From Myroides odoratus (GTDB lineage Bacteria; Bacteroidota; Bacteroidia; Flavobacteriales; Flavobacteriaceae): a stretch of DNA of 64,000 bases. The DNA is taken from contig NZ_LROZ01000014.1 in NCBI RefSeq assembly GCF_001549985.1, forward strand, positions 37,958 through 101,957, in the 5' to 3' direction. Shown piece by piece: positions 55,544 to 64,000 of the stretch. How positions within the stretch are numbered: position 1 is the first letter of the stretch; every line of letters begins with the position of its first letter. Position numbers and translations under genes: made by a program. The notes under the pieces were generated by a model, which did no database searches, was not told the origin of the DNA, and was given only the letters and a program-made list of their open reading frames with translations.

Positions 55544-58500
55544 TTAAAATTTGTTAACGATTTGCCATTGTGTACCATCTGATACAAAGTCCCAACCAGA
55601 GTATGGTAAGCCTGTTTCTAGCTTTTTACCGTTTAACCCTGCTACGTTTCCTTCAACAACAACATAACCGTCTTCGTTCGTGTCTAGTTTTTTAATGGTG
55701 TATTTTTTTCCTTTATTATTTGCATCTGCTACTGGTAATGTGATCACGATACCTTCTGTTGGTGCTGCATCAGCATTTACTAATACTACTGCATCTTCTG
55801 CTACTAAAGCAGTTGCTGCAGCTACCGTTTTAACCGCATTCGCAACATCAACTTTCCAAATTGTTTCATTTGGTTTCGCTGCATCTACACGGCTAGAAAC
55901 GGTTGTATTGGTACCATTTTCTAACACTACTGTTTTTTGTTCTGCTTGTACTACTGTTTGTAAATCTTGGTACGTTACATTTCCATCTTGGTCTGCAATT
56001 CCAACACGTGGAGCATCAGATGTACTTGTTCCTGCATCTAGTTTACCTGCTGTTACCGCTTTATCAGCAATACCTAAAGTCACATCTTTTAATAAAGAGC
56101 TTGCCACTTCTGTATTCAAGTTATTTCCAGCATTTTCACCTGCTGTAACTGTAATACCCACCCCTTTTAGCTTTTTAGCCTCTAGATCACCTTGTGTGAT
56201 AACATCTTCAATCATGTTTTTCGCAGAGGTTTGTTTTAAAACACCTGCTGCATCTGCAATCACTAAGTTATTTGCTGTTGGATTCGTTGTTACAGTATCC
56301 AATCCTGCAATAGCCAATGTATTTGTTGTACTTGTTGTGATTACTGTAGATGCATCTAAATTTCCTCCTAATCTAAATTCACTATTTCCATCTGCGTCAT
56401 TTACTACTGAAATACCGTTCTTAGCCGTTACTGTAGTAGCAACCACGTCTTTTGGATCTTGCCATTCTGTTACTTTACGAGACTCTACAATATCAGAACC
56501 ATCAGGATTTTGTCCAACTACGACATTTTTCGTAACCGTAACTAAGACTTGTCCATCCGTTGAACCTCCTTTAAGATCTAATTTTGCATCTTTTAATAAA
56601 GCATCTGCTCCACCATCTACATAAATAGAAGCGGATGTTAATGATCCTTTAGTTCCTTCAACCGTTGTAATTTTTTCTAACAACTTCTCAATCGCTCCTT
56701 GTACATTCGTTACGTTTAAGTTTGTTGTTGAATCATCATAAGAAATTGCATTTGCATTCGCATCAATTTCTCCAATTACATCTCCGTTTGAGTTTTTGAA
56801 CTCGTATACATTAGTTGTTGTATTTAAAGCAACTGATACTTCTTTTGGATCGATTGTTACTCCTGTTGCTCCTACTTTAGGTTGACCGTTTGCATCAATT
56901 TGATCTTCATTGTAATAGGTATATGTTCCATTTGTATTTTGTACAAATACCGTTACCGTTTCATTCGCTTTTACTACTTCGTCTAACGTTTTATATGTGA
57001 TGGTTCCATCTGCATCTGCTACACCTACACGTCCGTCTAATCCTTTACCACCGTCTAATTTTTCAGCAGTAACTCCTTTATCAGCAATTTGGATATTTGC
57101 ATCAGCTAATAATTTAGCTACACCTGATGTTCTTTCAATAAATTCAAGTCCTCCAGATACAATTAAATCTCCTTTTGTTCCTTCAACCGTTGTGATTTTT
57201 TCTAACAACTTCTCAATCGCTCCTTGTACATTCGTCACGTTTAAGTTTGTTGTTGAATCATCGTAAGAAATTGCATTCGCATTCGCATCGATTTCTCCGA
57301 TTACATCTCCGTTTGAATTTTTGAACTCGTATACATTAGTAGTTGTATTTAAAGCTACTGATACTTCTTTTGGATCGATTGTTACTCCTGTTGCACCCGC
57401 TTTTGGTTGACCGTTTGCATCAATTTCACTTTCGTTGTAGTACGTATACGTTCCATTTGCATTTTCTACGAATACCGTTACCGTTTCGTTTGCTTTTACT
57501 ACTTCGTCTAACGTTTTGTATGTGATGGTTCCATCAGCTCCTGCTACACCTACACGTCCATCAGCGCCTTGGCCTCCGTTTAATTTATCAGCAGTTACAG
57601 CTTTGTCTCCGATTTTATCTTCAGTTACTGCACCGTCAGCAATTTTATCTGTTGAAACTCCACCATCAGCGATTTGGATACCCGCATCTGCTAATAATTT
57701 CGCTGTTCCATCCGTTGTTCCTGTGAACTCTAAGCCTCCTGCTACTGTCAAGTCTCCTTTGGTTGTAGCAATTGTATTGGCTAACTCATCTAAAGCATCT
57801 TTTACATTCGTTGATGTTAATCCTGATGTTGAATTATCATACAAGATGTTATCTGAGTTGATATCTATCGTTGCGATTGTATTTCCCTCTGAATCTTTAA
57901 AAATGTATTTTCCTTCTGATTTAGATAAATCTTCTACAATTACTAAAGCAGGATCGATTGTTACTCCTGTTGCACCCGCTTTTGGTTGACCGTTTGCATC
58001 AATTTCATTTTCGTTGTAGTACGTATACGTTCCGTTTGCATTCTTTACTAATACCGTTACCGTTTCGTTTGCTTTTACTACTTCGTCTAATGTTTTATAC
58101 GTGATTGTTCCATCAGCTCCTGCTACACCTACACGTCCGTCAGCGCCTTGGCCTCCGTTTAATTTGTCAGCTGTAACAGCTTTGTCTCCAATCTTATCTT
58201 CAGTTACTGCACCATCAGCGATTTTATCTGTTGAAACTCCACCATCAGCGATTTGGATACCCGCATCTGCTAATAATTTTGCTGTTCCATCCGTTGTTCC
58301 TGTGAACTCTAATCCTCCTGCTACTGCTAAATCTCCTTTGGTTCCTTCAACCGTTGTGATTTTTTCTAACAACTTCTCAATCGCTCCTTGTACATTCGTT
58401 ACGTTTAAGTTTGTTGTTGAATCATCGTAAGAAATTGCATTCGCATTCGCATCTATTTCTCCAATTACATCTCCGTTTGAGTTTTTGAACTCGTATACAT

Positions 58501-61500
58501 TAGTAGTAGTATTTAAAGCTACTGATACTTCTTTTGGATCGATTGTTACTCCTGTTGCTCCCGCTTTTGGTTGACCGTTTGCATCAATTTCATTTTCGTT
58601 GTAATACGTATACGTTCCATTTGCATTCTCTACGAATACCGTTACCGTTTCGTTTGCTTTTACTAATTCGTCTAACGTTTTGTATGTGATGGTTCCATCA
58701 GCCCCTGCTACACCTACACGTCCATCAGCACCTTGGCCTCCGTTTAATTTGTCAGCTGTAACGGCTTTGTCTCCAATCTTATCTTCAGTAACTCCACCAT
58801 CAGCAATTTGGATACCCGCATCTGCTAATAATTTCGCTGTTCCATCCGTTGTTCCAGTGAACTCTAATCCTCCTGCTACTGATAAATCTCCTTTGGTTGT
58901 AGCAATTGTATTCGCTAACTCATCTAAAGCGTCTTTTACATTCGTTGATGTTAATCCTGACGTTGTATTGTCGTAACGAATGTTATCTGAATTGATATCA
59001 ATTGTTGCGATTGTATTTCCTTCTGAATCTTTGAAAATGTAAGTTCCATCTGATTTAGATAAATCTTCAACGATAACTAAAGCTGGATCAATGGTTACAC
59101 CTGTCGCACCTGCTTTAGGTTGACCGTTTGCATCAATTTCTTTTTCGTTATAGTAAGTATAGGTTCCGTTTGGATTTTTTACTAATACGGTTACCGTTTC
59201 ATTTTCTGTAACAATTGTTTTGAATTTACTATTGTCTACATTCACCCAAGTGTTTGTAGCAGCATCCCATTCTTGGAAAATTACATCTCCTGTCGTTTGA
59301 TCATAAACAATTTTAGTGAATCCACCTGTTGTTTCTGTCAAATGTGTGATGTAATCGTTGATTGTTGGATACGTACGTCCATCAACTGTGATAGGTCCGT
59401 TCGTTACAATTTCCTCAAAGTTGTTGACTACGCCACCTACTACATCAATTGCATAAATACCCGCTGGTAAATTCGCTGGAGTTACCGTTGTTGGAACCAC
59501 ACCGTTATTTGCAATTAGGTATTCTTCTGATACGTAATATTGGTTTCCGTCAACCGTAATGATTGTTGTTTTACTTTCATTCGCTTGAACGATAGTTTCA
59601 AATTTGCTGTTGTCTACATTAACCCATGAATTTGTAGAAGCATCCCATTCTTGGAAAATTACATCTCCTGTTGTTTGATCATAAACAATTTTAGTAAAAC
59701 CACCTGTTGTTTGTGTCAAATGCGTGATGTAATCATTGATTGTTGGGAATGTGCGTCCGTCAACTGTGATAGGTCCGTTCGTTACGATTTCCTCAAAGTT
59801 GTTGACTACCCCACCTACTACATCAATTGCATAAATACCCGCTGGTAAATTCGCTGGAGTTACCGTTGTTGGAACCACACCGTTATTTGCAATTAGGTAT
59901 TCTTCTGATACGTAATATTGGTTTCCGTCAACCGTAATGATTGTTGTTTTACTTTCATTCGCTTGAACGATGGTTTCAAATTTGCTGTTGTCTACATTAA
60001 CCCATGAATTTGTAGAAGCATCCCATTCTTGGAAAATTACATCTCCTGTTGTTTGATCATAAACAATTTTAGTGAACCCACCTGTTGTTTGTGTCAAATG
60101 CGTGATGTAATCATTGATTGTAGGATAAGTACGTCCGTCAACCGTGATAGGCCCGTTCGTTACGATTTCCTCAAAGTTGTTTACTACGCCACCTACTACA
60201 TCAATTGCATAAATACCTGCTGGTAAATTAGCTGGATTAACAGTAGTTGGAACAACACCATCATTAGCAACTAAATAAGCTTCTGATACGTAGTATTGAT
60301 TACCATCAACGGTAATGATTTGCGTTTGGCTCTCATTGTCCGTAATGATTTTCTTAAATTTACTATTGATTACATTCACCCATTGTTGTGTTGCTTCATC
60401 CCATTGTTGGAAACTAGCATTTCTACTTTGGCTATCGTACACGATTTTAGTAAATCCACCTGTACTTTCCGTTAAATAGGTAATGTAATCGTTAATTGTA
60501 GGATAAGTACGTCCATCAACTGTAATAGGTCCGTGATTTACAAACTCTTGAAAATTATTCACCACTCCTCCTACTACATCAATTGCGAATACCCCTTCTG
60601 GCGTACTTCCTGCAGTCCATGTGTCGATTGTTGCTTGTGTAGGTACTCCATTTGCTTGCAAATAGGCTTCTGCAATATAGTATTGTTGTTTTTTTGCTGT
60701 ATTAGATACAATAACGGTTTTACTTTCGTTATCCGTTACGATTTTTTTGAATTTAGCATTGCTAACATTCACCCAACTGTTTGTCGCTTCATTCCATTCT
60801 TGGAAAATAGCATCACCAGTCGTTGGATCGTATACAATTTTTGTAAATCCACCCTTACTTTCAGTCAAGTAGGTGATATAATCATTAATGGTAGGGAATG
60901 TGCGTCCATCTACAGTAATAGGACCATGATTCACTACTTCTTCAAAATTGTTAACAACACCTCCTACTACATCAATCGCATACACGCCTGCTGGTACAGT
61001 ACCTGCAGTCCATGTGTCGATTGTTGCTTGTGTAGGAGCGTCGTTAACTTGTAAATACGATTCTGAAATATAATACTGTTGTTTTTTTGATGTATTAGAA
61101 ACAATAACAGTCTTACTTTCATTCGCCGCAACGATATCGCCAAAATTGATTTCAACCTTGTCTCCATCGGCATTGATATAATATAATTTATCCCCTTCAT
61201 AAATTACATTACCTTCCGTATTTCTAACAATATTTTTGATAAGGTTTGTCACCTTATCGCCTTCCATATTTAGGATATTTTCAAAGTTATTTACAACAAT
61301 AGCTGGAATATCGCTCTCTGTTGTTAAACGTTGCCATGTATCAATATACCAATAGTAATAACCTGGAGTAACATCACTCACGGTATTAATATTGAATACT
61401 AACAAGCTATTTACGTTTCCATTCACGATCGTTTTAGTATCTTTAGTGCTAGATAAAGACACATTAGGAATCAAAATCCCTCGATCACCTTTTTTAGCAT

Positions 61501-61609
61501 GAACTGTTAATTCAGCTGACTTATTTGGTGTTGATGTTCCAATACCCACCTGTGCGTTTGCTGATATTGCTCCCATAACAAGTGCAATTGGTATTAGTCT
61601 TTTTTTCAT
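55544..61609 (-). CDS. Giant tandem-repeat surface protein, 2021 residues
   Basis: Signal peptide to about SANAQ, module VGIGTSTPNKSAELTVHA, RGILIPNVSL, TPGYYYWYIDTWQR (to about 100). Residues 163-802 are five A repeats of 131, 131, 126, 126 and 126 residues with cores YAIDVVGGVVNNFEE, GPITVDGRTYPTINDYIT and GGFTKIVYD. Residues 803 to about 1657 are five B repeats beginning NETVTV, alternating two subtypes in the order 1-2-1-2-2 (VIVEDLSKS versus VSVALNTTT). A Thr/Val shaft follows, then a C-terminal cap (LPVADANNKGKKY, LPYSGWDFVSDGTQWQIVNKF). No CTD recognised. First gene of the operon. Probably the main shaft of a surface fibre; homopolymer or trimer state unknown. Confidence 0.88.
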   Translation of the reverse strand: MKKRLIPIALVMGAISANAQVGIGTSTPNKSAELTVHAKKGDRGILIPNVSLSSTKDTKTIVNGNVNSLLVFNINTVSDVTPGYYYWYIDTWQRLTTESDIPAIVVNNFENILNMEGDKVTNLIKNIVRNTEGNVIYEGDKLYYINADGDKVEINFGDIVAANESKTVIVSNTSKKQQYYISESYLQVNDAPTQATIDTWTAGTVPAGVYAIDVVGGVVNNFEEVVNHGPITVDGRTFPTINDYITYLTESKGGFTKIVYDPTTGDAIFQEWNEATNSWVNVSNAKFKKIVTDNESKTVIVSNTAKKQQYYIAEAYLQANGVPTQATIDTWTAGSTPEGVFAIDVVGGVVNNFQEFVNHGPITVDGRTYPTINDYITYLTESTGGFTKIVYDSQSRNASFQQWDEATQQWVNVINSKFKKIITDNESQTQIITVDGNQYYVSEAYLVANDGVVPTTVNPANLPAGIYAIDVVGGVVNNFEEIVTNGPITVDGRTYPTINDYITHLTQTTGGFTKIVYDQTTGDVIFQEWDASTNSWVNVDNSKFETIVQANESKTTIITVDGNQYYVSEEYLIANNGVVPTTVTPANLPAGIYAIDVVGGVVNNFEEIVTNGPITVDGRTFPTINDYITHLTQTTGGFTKIVYDQTTGDVIFQEWDASTNSWVNVDNSKFETIVQANESKTTIITVDGNQYYVSEEYLIANNGVVPTTVTPANLPAGIYAIDVVGGVVNNFEEIVTNGPITVDGRTYPTINDYITHLTETTGGFTKIVYDQTTGDVIFQEWDAATNTWVNVDNSKFKTIVTENETVTVLVKNPNGTYTYYNEKEIDANGQPKAGATGVTIDPALVIVEDLSKSDGTYIFKDSEGNTIATIDINSDNIRYDNTTSGLTSTNVKDALDELANTIATTKGDLSVAGGLEFTGTTDGTAKLLADAGIQIADGGVTEDKIGDKAVTADKLNGGQGADGRVGVAGADGTITYKTLDELVKANETVTVFVENANGTYTYYNENEIDANGQPKAGATGVTIDPKEVSVALNTTTNVYEFKNSNGDVIGEIDANANAISYDDSTTNLNVTNVQGAIEKLLEKITTVEGTKGDLAVAGGLEFTGTTDGTAKLLADAGIQIADGGVSTDKIADGAVTEDKIGDKAVTADKLNGGQGADGRVGVAGADGTITYKTLDEVVKANETVTVLVKNANGTYTYYNENEIDANGQPKAGATGVTIDPALVIVEDLSKSEGKYIFKDSEGNTIATIDINSDNILYDNSTSGLTSTNVKDALDELANTIATTKGDLTVAGGLEFTGTTDGTAKLLADAGIQIADGGVSTDKIADGAVTEDKIGDKAVTADKLNGGQGADGRVGVAGADGTITYKTLDEVVKANETVTVFVENANGTYTYYNESEIDANGQPKAGATGVTIDPKEVSVALNTTTNVYEFKNSNGDVIGEIDANANAISYDDSTTNLNVTNVQGAIEKLLEKITTVEGTKGDLIVSGGLEFIERTSGVAKLLADANIQIADKGVTAEKLDGGKGLDGRVGVADADGTITYKTLDEVVKANETVTVFVQNTNGTYTYYNEDQIDANGQPKVGATGVTIDPKEVSVALNTTTNVYEFKNSNGDVIGEIDANANAISYDDSTTNLNVTNVQGAIEKLLEKITTVEGTKGSLTSASIYVDGGADALLKDAKLDLKGGSTDGQVLVTVTKNVVVGQNPDGSDIVESRKVTEWQDPKDVVATTVTAKNGISVVNDADGNSEFRLGGNLDASTVITTSTTNTLAIAGLDTVTTNPTANNLVIADAAGVLKQTSAKNMIEDVITQGDLEAKKLKGVGITVTAGENAGNNLNTEVASSLLKDVTLGIADKAVTAGKLDAGTSTSDAPRVGIADQDGNVTYQDLQTVVQAEQKTVVLENGTNTTVSSRVDAAKPNETIWKVDVANAVKTVAAATALVAEDAVVLVNADAAPTEGIVITLPVADANNKGKKYTIKKLDTNEDGYVVVEGNVAGLNGKKLETGLPYSGWDFVSDGTQWQIVNKF
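56639..59203 (-). repeat. B-type alternating repeats inside the giant gene
   Basis: Five units of about 183, 195, 193, 175 and at least 109 residues. Subtypes alternate (1-2-1-2-2). Units differ by a ten-residue insertion STDKIADGAV, present in B2 and B3. DNA identity between same-subtype units is high. Confidence 0.9.
59204..61123 (-). repeat. A-type tandem repeats inside the giant gene
   Basis: Five units; the last three have an exact 378-bp period. For example 59433-59695 and 59811-60073 are identical except for one base (59594 versus 59972), and the whole unit is nearly identical among copies 3-5, while copies 1 and 2 (131 residues) have diverged more. Confidence 0.93.
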
Positions 61610-62658
61610 AACTTAATATTTTGTGTCGTATTATTCTTTATATTTCTTTTTGGCAATTAAAACTAGACGTTGTTAACAGAGGTCCTCGATTCAATTTGTC
61701 CATTTTATTCCTTCTTGTATTCCTGTCAATTCGTTCCTTTTTGTTCCATTTGAACACAAATTTGAACGATGCGATGAAACGCTTTTCACGCTATCATTTT
61801 TCTTTAACAAAAATCTCAATTATATATATAATACATGTTTCACATTATTAGCAAGGACTACATTCCAACAATCTGAATCAATATTAAAAACCTAAAAATC
61901 AAGTAATTAATAAAAAGAAAAGAGTCAGTAGGTTTCATTTTCTACACGTACGAAAAAAAAGTACAAAAACATGATATAAATCATATAAGTAAAAAGTCCA
62001 TTCCGCTTTTTGTTGTTAAAAAAAGTAAAAGACGAGTGGTAGTCTTGCTGAAGCATTGAAAAACACAGAAAAAAAAGGAGAGTAAAATGTCCTTATTTCA
62101 CAACTACTAGTTGCGCTCTTTATCCCTTTTATTTTGTTTCTTTTCAAGAAAAATAAACGACAAAAAAATCCTTTTTTCTCTACAAAAGGAATAAACAACC
62201 ATTTTTATCAAAAAACGACCTTCATACTTTAGCGTTAATCCATTTTTATTTATTTCAACACCTAAGAAACCTTTGACCAAACAATAATCAATCAGCACGC
62301 CTTATTTTGCGTTTTTTGTAGTTTTGATTCCTAAAGGATGGTTAAATTTATTTACAATCTAATTCCTAAGAATAAAAAACAAGTTGCTTCTTTGTGTGAA
62401 ACGAATCTTGTGGAAAGCGATTTATTTTAGTTGTTGTAGAAAATAATCAACGTAATTTTTCCTACATTAAAAAGAGTAATTAAGAATTGAATACTATATA
62501 GCGTACTGAAGGGAAATTGTTTTTCATCTTATAAGGAGAAGAAGAGTTCAGGTAAATCACAAAAGCATTAGAGATCTAGGATAACACTTTAGGAGTAGTT
62601 TTGTTCGAGTATGTTTGGAGTATTCTAGGAGGATACTAGGTAAAAAGGCCTTTTTGTC
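61610..62658. other. Gene-free AT-rich region upstream of the giant surface gene
   Basis: About 1050 bases with no supportable gene; the open frames there are short and have no family features. It must contain the operon promoter. Seen: two ATTTGAAC direct repeats, 61748-61755 and 61760-61767 (12-base period), and an inverted repeat TGAAA-CGCT-TTTCA at 61775-61788. Near the IS, 62610-62640 holds AGTAT...ATACT and repeated CTAGG words. No clean TTG-N19-TAnnTTTG was found; the nearest -7-like sequence on the minus strand (TAGTTTTA, near 61665) misses the final G. Confidence 0.6.
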
Positions 62659-62683
62659 GGCACTATCTCTTAAAGTGTGTAAG
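62659..62683. repeat. Left terminal inverted repeat of the IS
   Basis: GGCACTATCTCTTAAAGTGTG plus AAG; pairs with 63976-64000 at 18 of 25 positions. Both ends continue with a similar GCTTGGGTTA sequence further in. Confidence 0.8.
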
Positions 62684-62714
62684 TTCAAAAATAAAGCTTG
62701 GGTTAGGTTTTGAA

Positions 62715-63911
62715 TTAAAGTCTAACCCTTTCTTGATATAGGATTAAGAATTGATCAAGTATAATTCCCCAGCTTTTTACTGGCATTGACCATCTTTTAG
62801 TTGCTTCTCTTACAGCCAAATATACGGATTTCATCACAGCTTCGTCTGTAGGAAAGGATAATTTATTCTTGGTATACTTCCTTATTTTACCGTTTAAATT
62901 CTCAATTAAATTGGTGGTATAGATGATTTTTCTAATCTCTATAGGGAATTCAAAGAATACTGTAAGATCTTCCCAATTGTTTCTCCAACTTTGTATTGCA
63001 TAGGAATATTTATGTTCCCATTTAACAGCAAAGTCATTAAAAGCAGCTTGCGCAGCTTGTTTATTTGGAGCATTATAAATATGTTTCATATCAGCAGTAA
63101 AAGGTCTTTTATCTTTCCAAACAACGTATTTACAAGCATTTCGTATTTGATGTACAACGCATATCTGCGTTTTAGATTCAGGAAAAACAGTGCGAATAGT
63201 ATCAGTAAAACCGTTTAAATTGTCAGTTGCTGTAATTAAAATATCCTCAGTTCCACGGGCTTTTATATCCGTTAAAACACCCATCCAAAAGGAAGATGAC
63301 TCATTTTTACCTAACCACAAACCTAAAACTTCTTTACGCCCATCACGTTTTAATCCTACTGCGATATAAATAGTTTTATTAATCACTTTTGAATCTTCTC
63401 GAACTTTAAATACAATTCCATCCATCCAAACAATTAAATAAACTGGTTCTAATGGGCGATTTTGCCAAGCGATAATATCTGCAGTAACAGCATCGGTTAT
63501 ACGAGATATTGTGGATTTAGAGACATCGAAATTATATACTTCTCGTATTTGTTCTTCGATATCAGAAACAGACATCCCTTTGGCGTAAAGGGAAACAATA
63601 ACGTTTTCCAAGCCCTCCACCATGCTTTTTCGTTTGGGGATAATCATAGGGTTAAAACTAGCATCACGATCCCTAGGAACCTTTATTTCTTCTTCTCCGT
63701 AACTCGTTTTTATCTTTTTGGTAGAGTAACCATTACGCGTATTTTCTTCCTTTCGTAAATCATGCTTATCGTAATCTAGATGAGCATCTAACTCGCCTTC
63801 TAACATTTTTTCAATTCCTCGCTTTTGTAAGTCTTTTAGGAAGTTTTGAAGTTCATCTCCAGTTTTAAACTGTTTGAAAAACTCATCCGGAAATAGGTCT
63901 TTTGTTTCCAT
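62715..63911 (-). CDS. IS256-family DDE transposase
   Basis: 398 residues, full length and uninterrupted. [37 protein letters not shown], then the DDE/RNase-H-like core: VWMDGIVFK (first Asp), [20 protein letters not shown] with CVVHQIRN (C/D(2)H signature around the second Asp) and [17 protein letters not shown] (Glu). It moves by a copy-out mechanism through a circular intermediate. A relic of a related copy is at 12170. Because it is intact and has both ends, the element is probably still mobile. Confidence 0.96.
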   Translation of the reverse strand: METKDLFPDEFFKQFKTGDELQNFLKDLQKRGIEKMLEGELDAHLDYDKHDLRKEENTRNGYSTKKIKTSYGEEEIKVPRDRDASFNPMIIPKRKSMVEGLENVIVSLYAKGMSVSDIEEQIREVYNFDVSKSTISRITDAVTADIIAWQNRPLEPVYLIVWMDGIVFKVREDSKVINKTIYIAVGLKRDGRKEVLGLWLGKNESSSFWMGVLTDIKARGTEDILITATDNLNGFTDTIRTVFPESKTQICVVHQIRNACKYVVWKDKRPFTADMKHIYNAPNKQAAQAAFNDFAVKWEHKYSYAIQSWRNNWEDLTVFFEFPIEIRKIIYTTNLIENLNGKIRKYTKNKLSFPTDEAVMKSVYLAVREATKRWSMPVKSWGIILDQFLILYQERVRL

Positions 63912-63975
63912 AACTATTTAAATATTAAATATATAAAAAAATTCTGCGCGGTTTTAACCCAAGCAGAATTTTATA

Positions 63976-64000
63976 CTTACACAGTTTTTGGTACAGTGTC
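63976..64000. repeat. Right terminal inverted repeat of the IS
   Basis: Ends ...GGTACAGTGTC at the last base of the window. Between here and the transposase ATG (63912-63975) is an AT-rich leader with an ATTCTGC...GCAGAAT inverted repeat (63943-63969) that may form a hairpin limiting read-through transcription. Confidence 0.8.

Larger units (their letters stand above)
62659..64000 (-). mobile_element. Complete IS256-family insertion sequence
   Basis: Bounded by imperfect 25-bp terminal inverted repeats: 62659-62683 (GGCACTATCTCTTAAAGTGTG...) and 63976-64000 (complement GACACTGTACCAAAAACTGTG...), 18 of 25 bases matching, and containing a full-length transposase. Length is 1342 bp, normal for the family. 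The outer end coincides with the window edge, so the target duplication (8-9 bp expected; left flank TTTTTGTC) cannot be checked. Confidence 0.88.

Noticed and set aside
59273..60226. Three identical-looking 65-residue plus-strand frames at 378-bp spacing
   Set aside because: They are the reverse complement of the A repeats of the giant gene, not independent genes.
56639..61123. A CRISPR array or DNA repeat of non-coding type
   Set aside because: The repeats are long, in frame and encode continuous protein; no short repeat-spacer pattern exists anywhere in the window.
55544..61609. Phage tail fibre or prophage module
   Set aside because: The fibre-like repeats alone suggested this, but no phage structural, integrase or lysis genes are present and the proteins have Sec signal peptides and T9SS neighbours.
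61860..62650. Small genes in the gap before the IS (several 60-76-residue frames)
   Set aside because: They are Phe/Lys/Ile-rich chance frames in AT-rich DNA, overlap each other on both strands and have no terminators or motifs.

Overview
The window looks like a chromosomal segment of a low-GC member of the Flavobacteriaceae (Bacteroidota). The evidence is a TTG-N19-TAnnTTTG promoter pattern, SusC/SusD and type IX secretion (T9SS) genes, PorX, a PorP/SprF-type protein, many QGFGT/VGIGT surface proteins, and gene orders typical of the group. A Myroides-like genus is my guess from the overall style of the proteins; it is not demonstrated.

Layout. 1-6.9 kb: the 3' part of dnaA (cut by the window edge), a low-molecular-weight phosphatase, an RsmI-type methylase, a VOC protein, two thioredoxin-like lipoproteins, a small membrane protein, threonine aldolase, and prfB with its programmed +1 frameshift. 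7-12.1 kb: a damage-response cassette with a self-cleaving LexA-like repressor divergent from dinB and a DnaE2-type polymerase. 12.1-12.4 kb: a low-complexity tract, a scrap of an IS256 transposase and the SRP RNA gene with a good promoter. 12.5-18 kb: glutaminyl cyclase, DUF2461 protein, tyrosine phosphatase lipoprotein, exported Ntn-hydrolase and photolyase. 18-24.1 kb: an sdhCAB operon continuing into a porin and a DASS dicarboxylate transporter. 24.4-30.6 kb: ECF sigma factor with membrane partner, oxyR, and a glycosyltransferase-coaE-histidine kinase-response regulator operon. 30.8-37 kb: porX-tsaE-ald, a DUF4258 protein, an HMA-AraC fusion and small hypotheticals. 37-43.2 kb: an orphan SusC/SusD pair and a YgiD-type dioxygenase.

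43.2-61.6 kb is the most striking part: eight genes on the minus strand, separated by only 7-26 bases and ending in one strong terminator. In transcription order they encode a 2021-residue repeat protein, an 816-residue and a 685-residue relative, a 167-residue exported protein, a 979-residue surface protein, a 441-residue protein with a T9SS type B sorting domain, a PorP/SprF-type outer-membrane protein, and a TPR/PD40/OmpA (PorE-like) anchor. I interpret this as one dedicated cell-surface structure (fibre or adhesin) with its own T9SS attachment parts. Its largest subunit carries nearly identical 378-bp tandem repeats and a second alternating set of about 175-195-residue repeats, so length variation is likely.

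61.6-64 kb: about 1 kb of AT-rich noncoding DNA, then an intact IS256-family element whose right inverted repeat ends exactly at the window edge.
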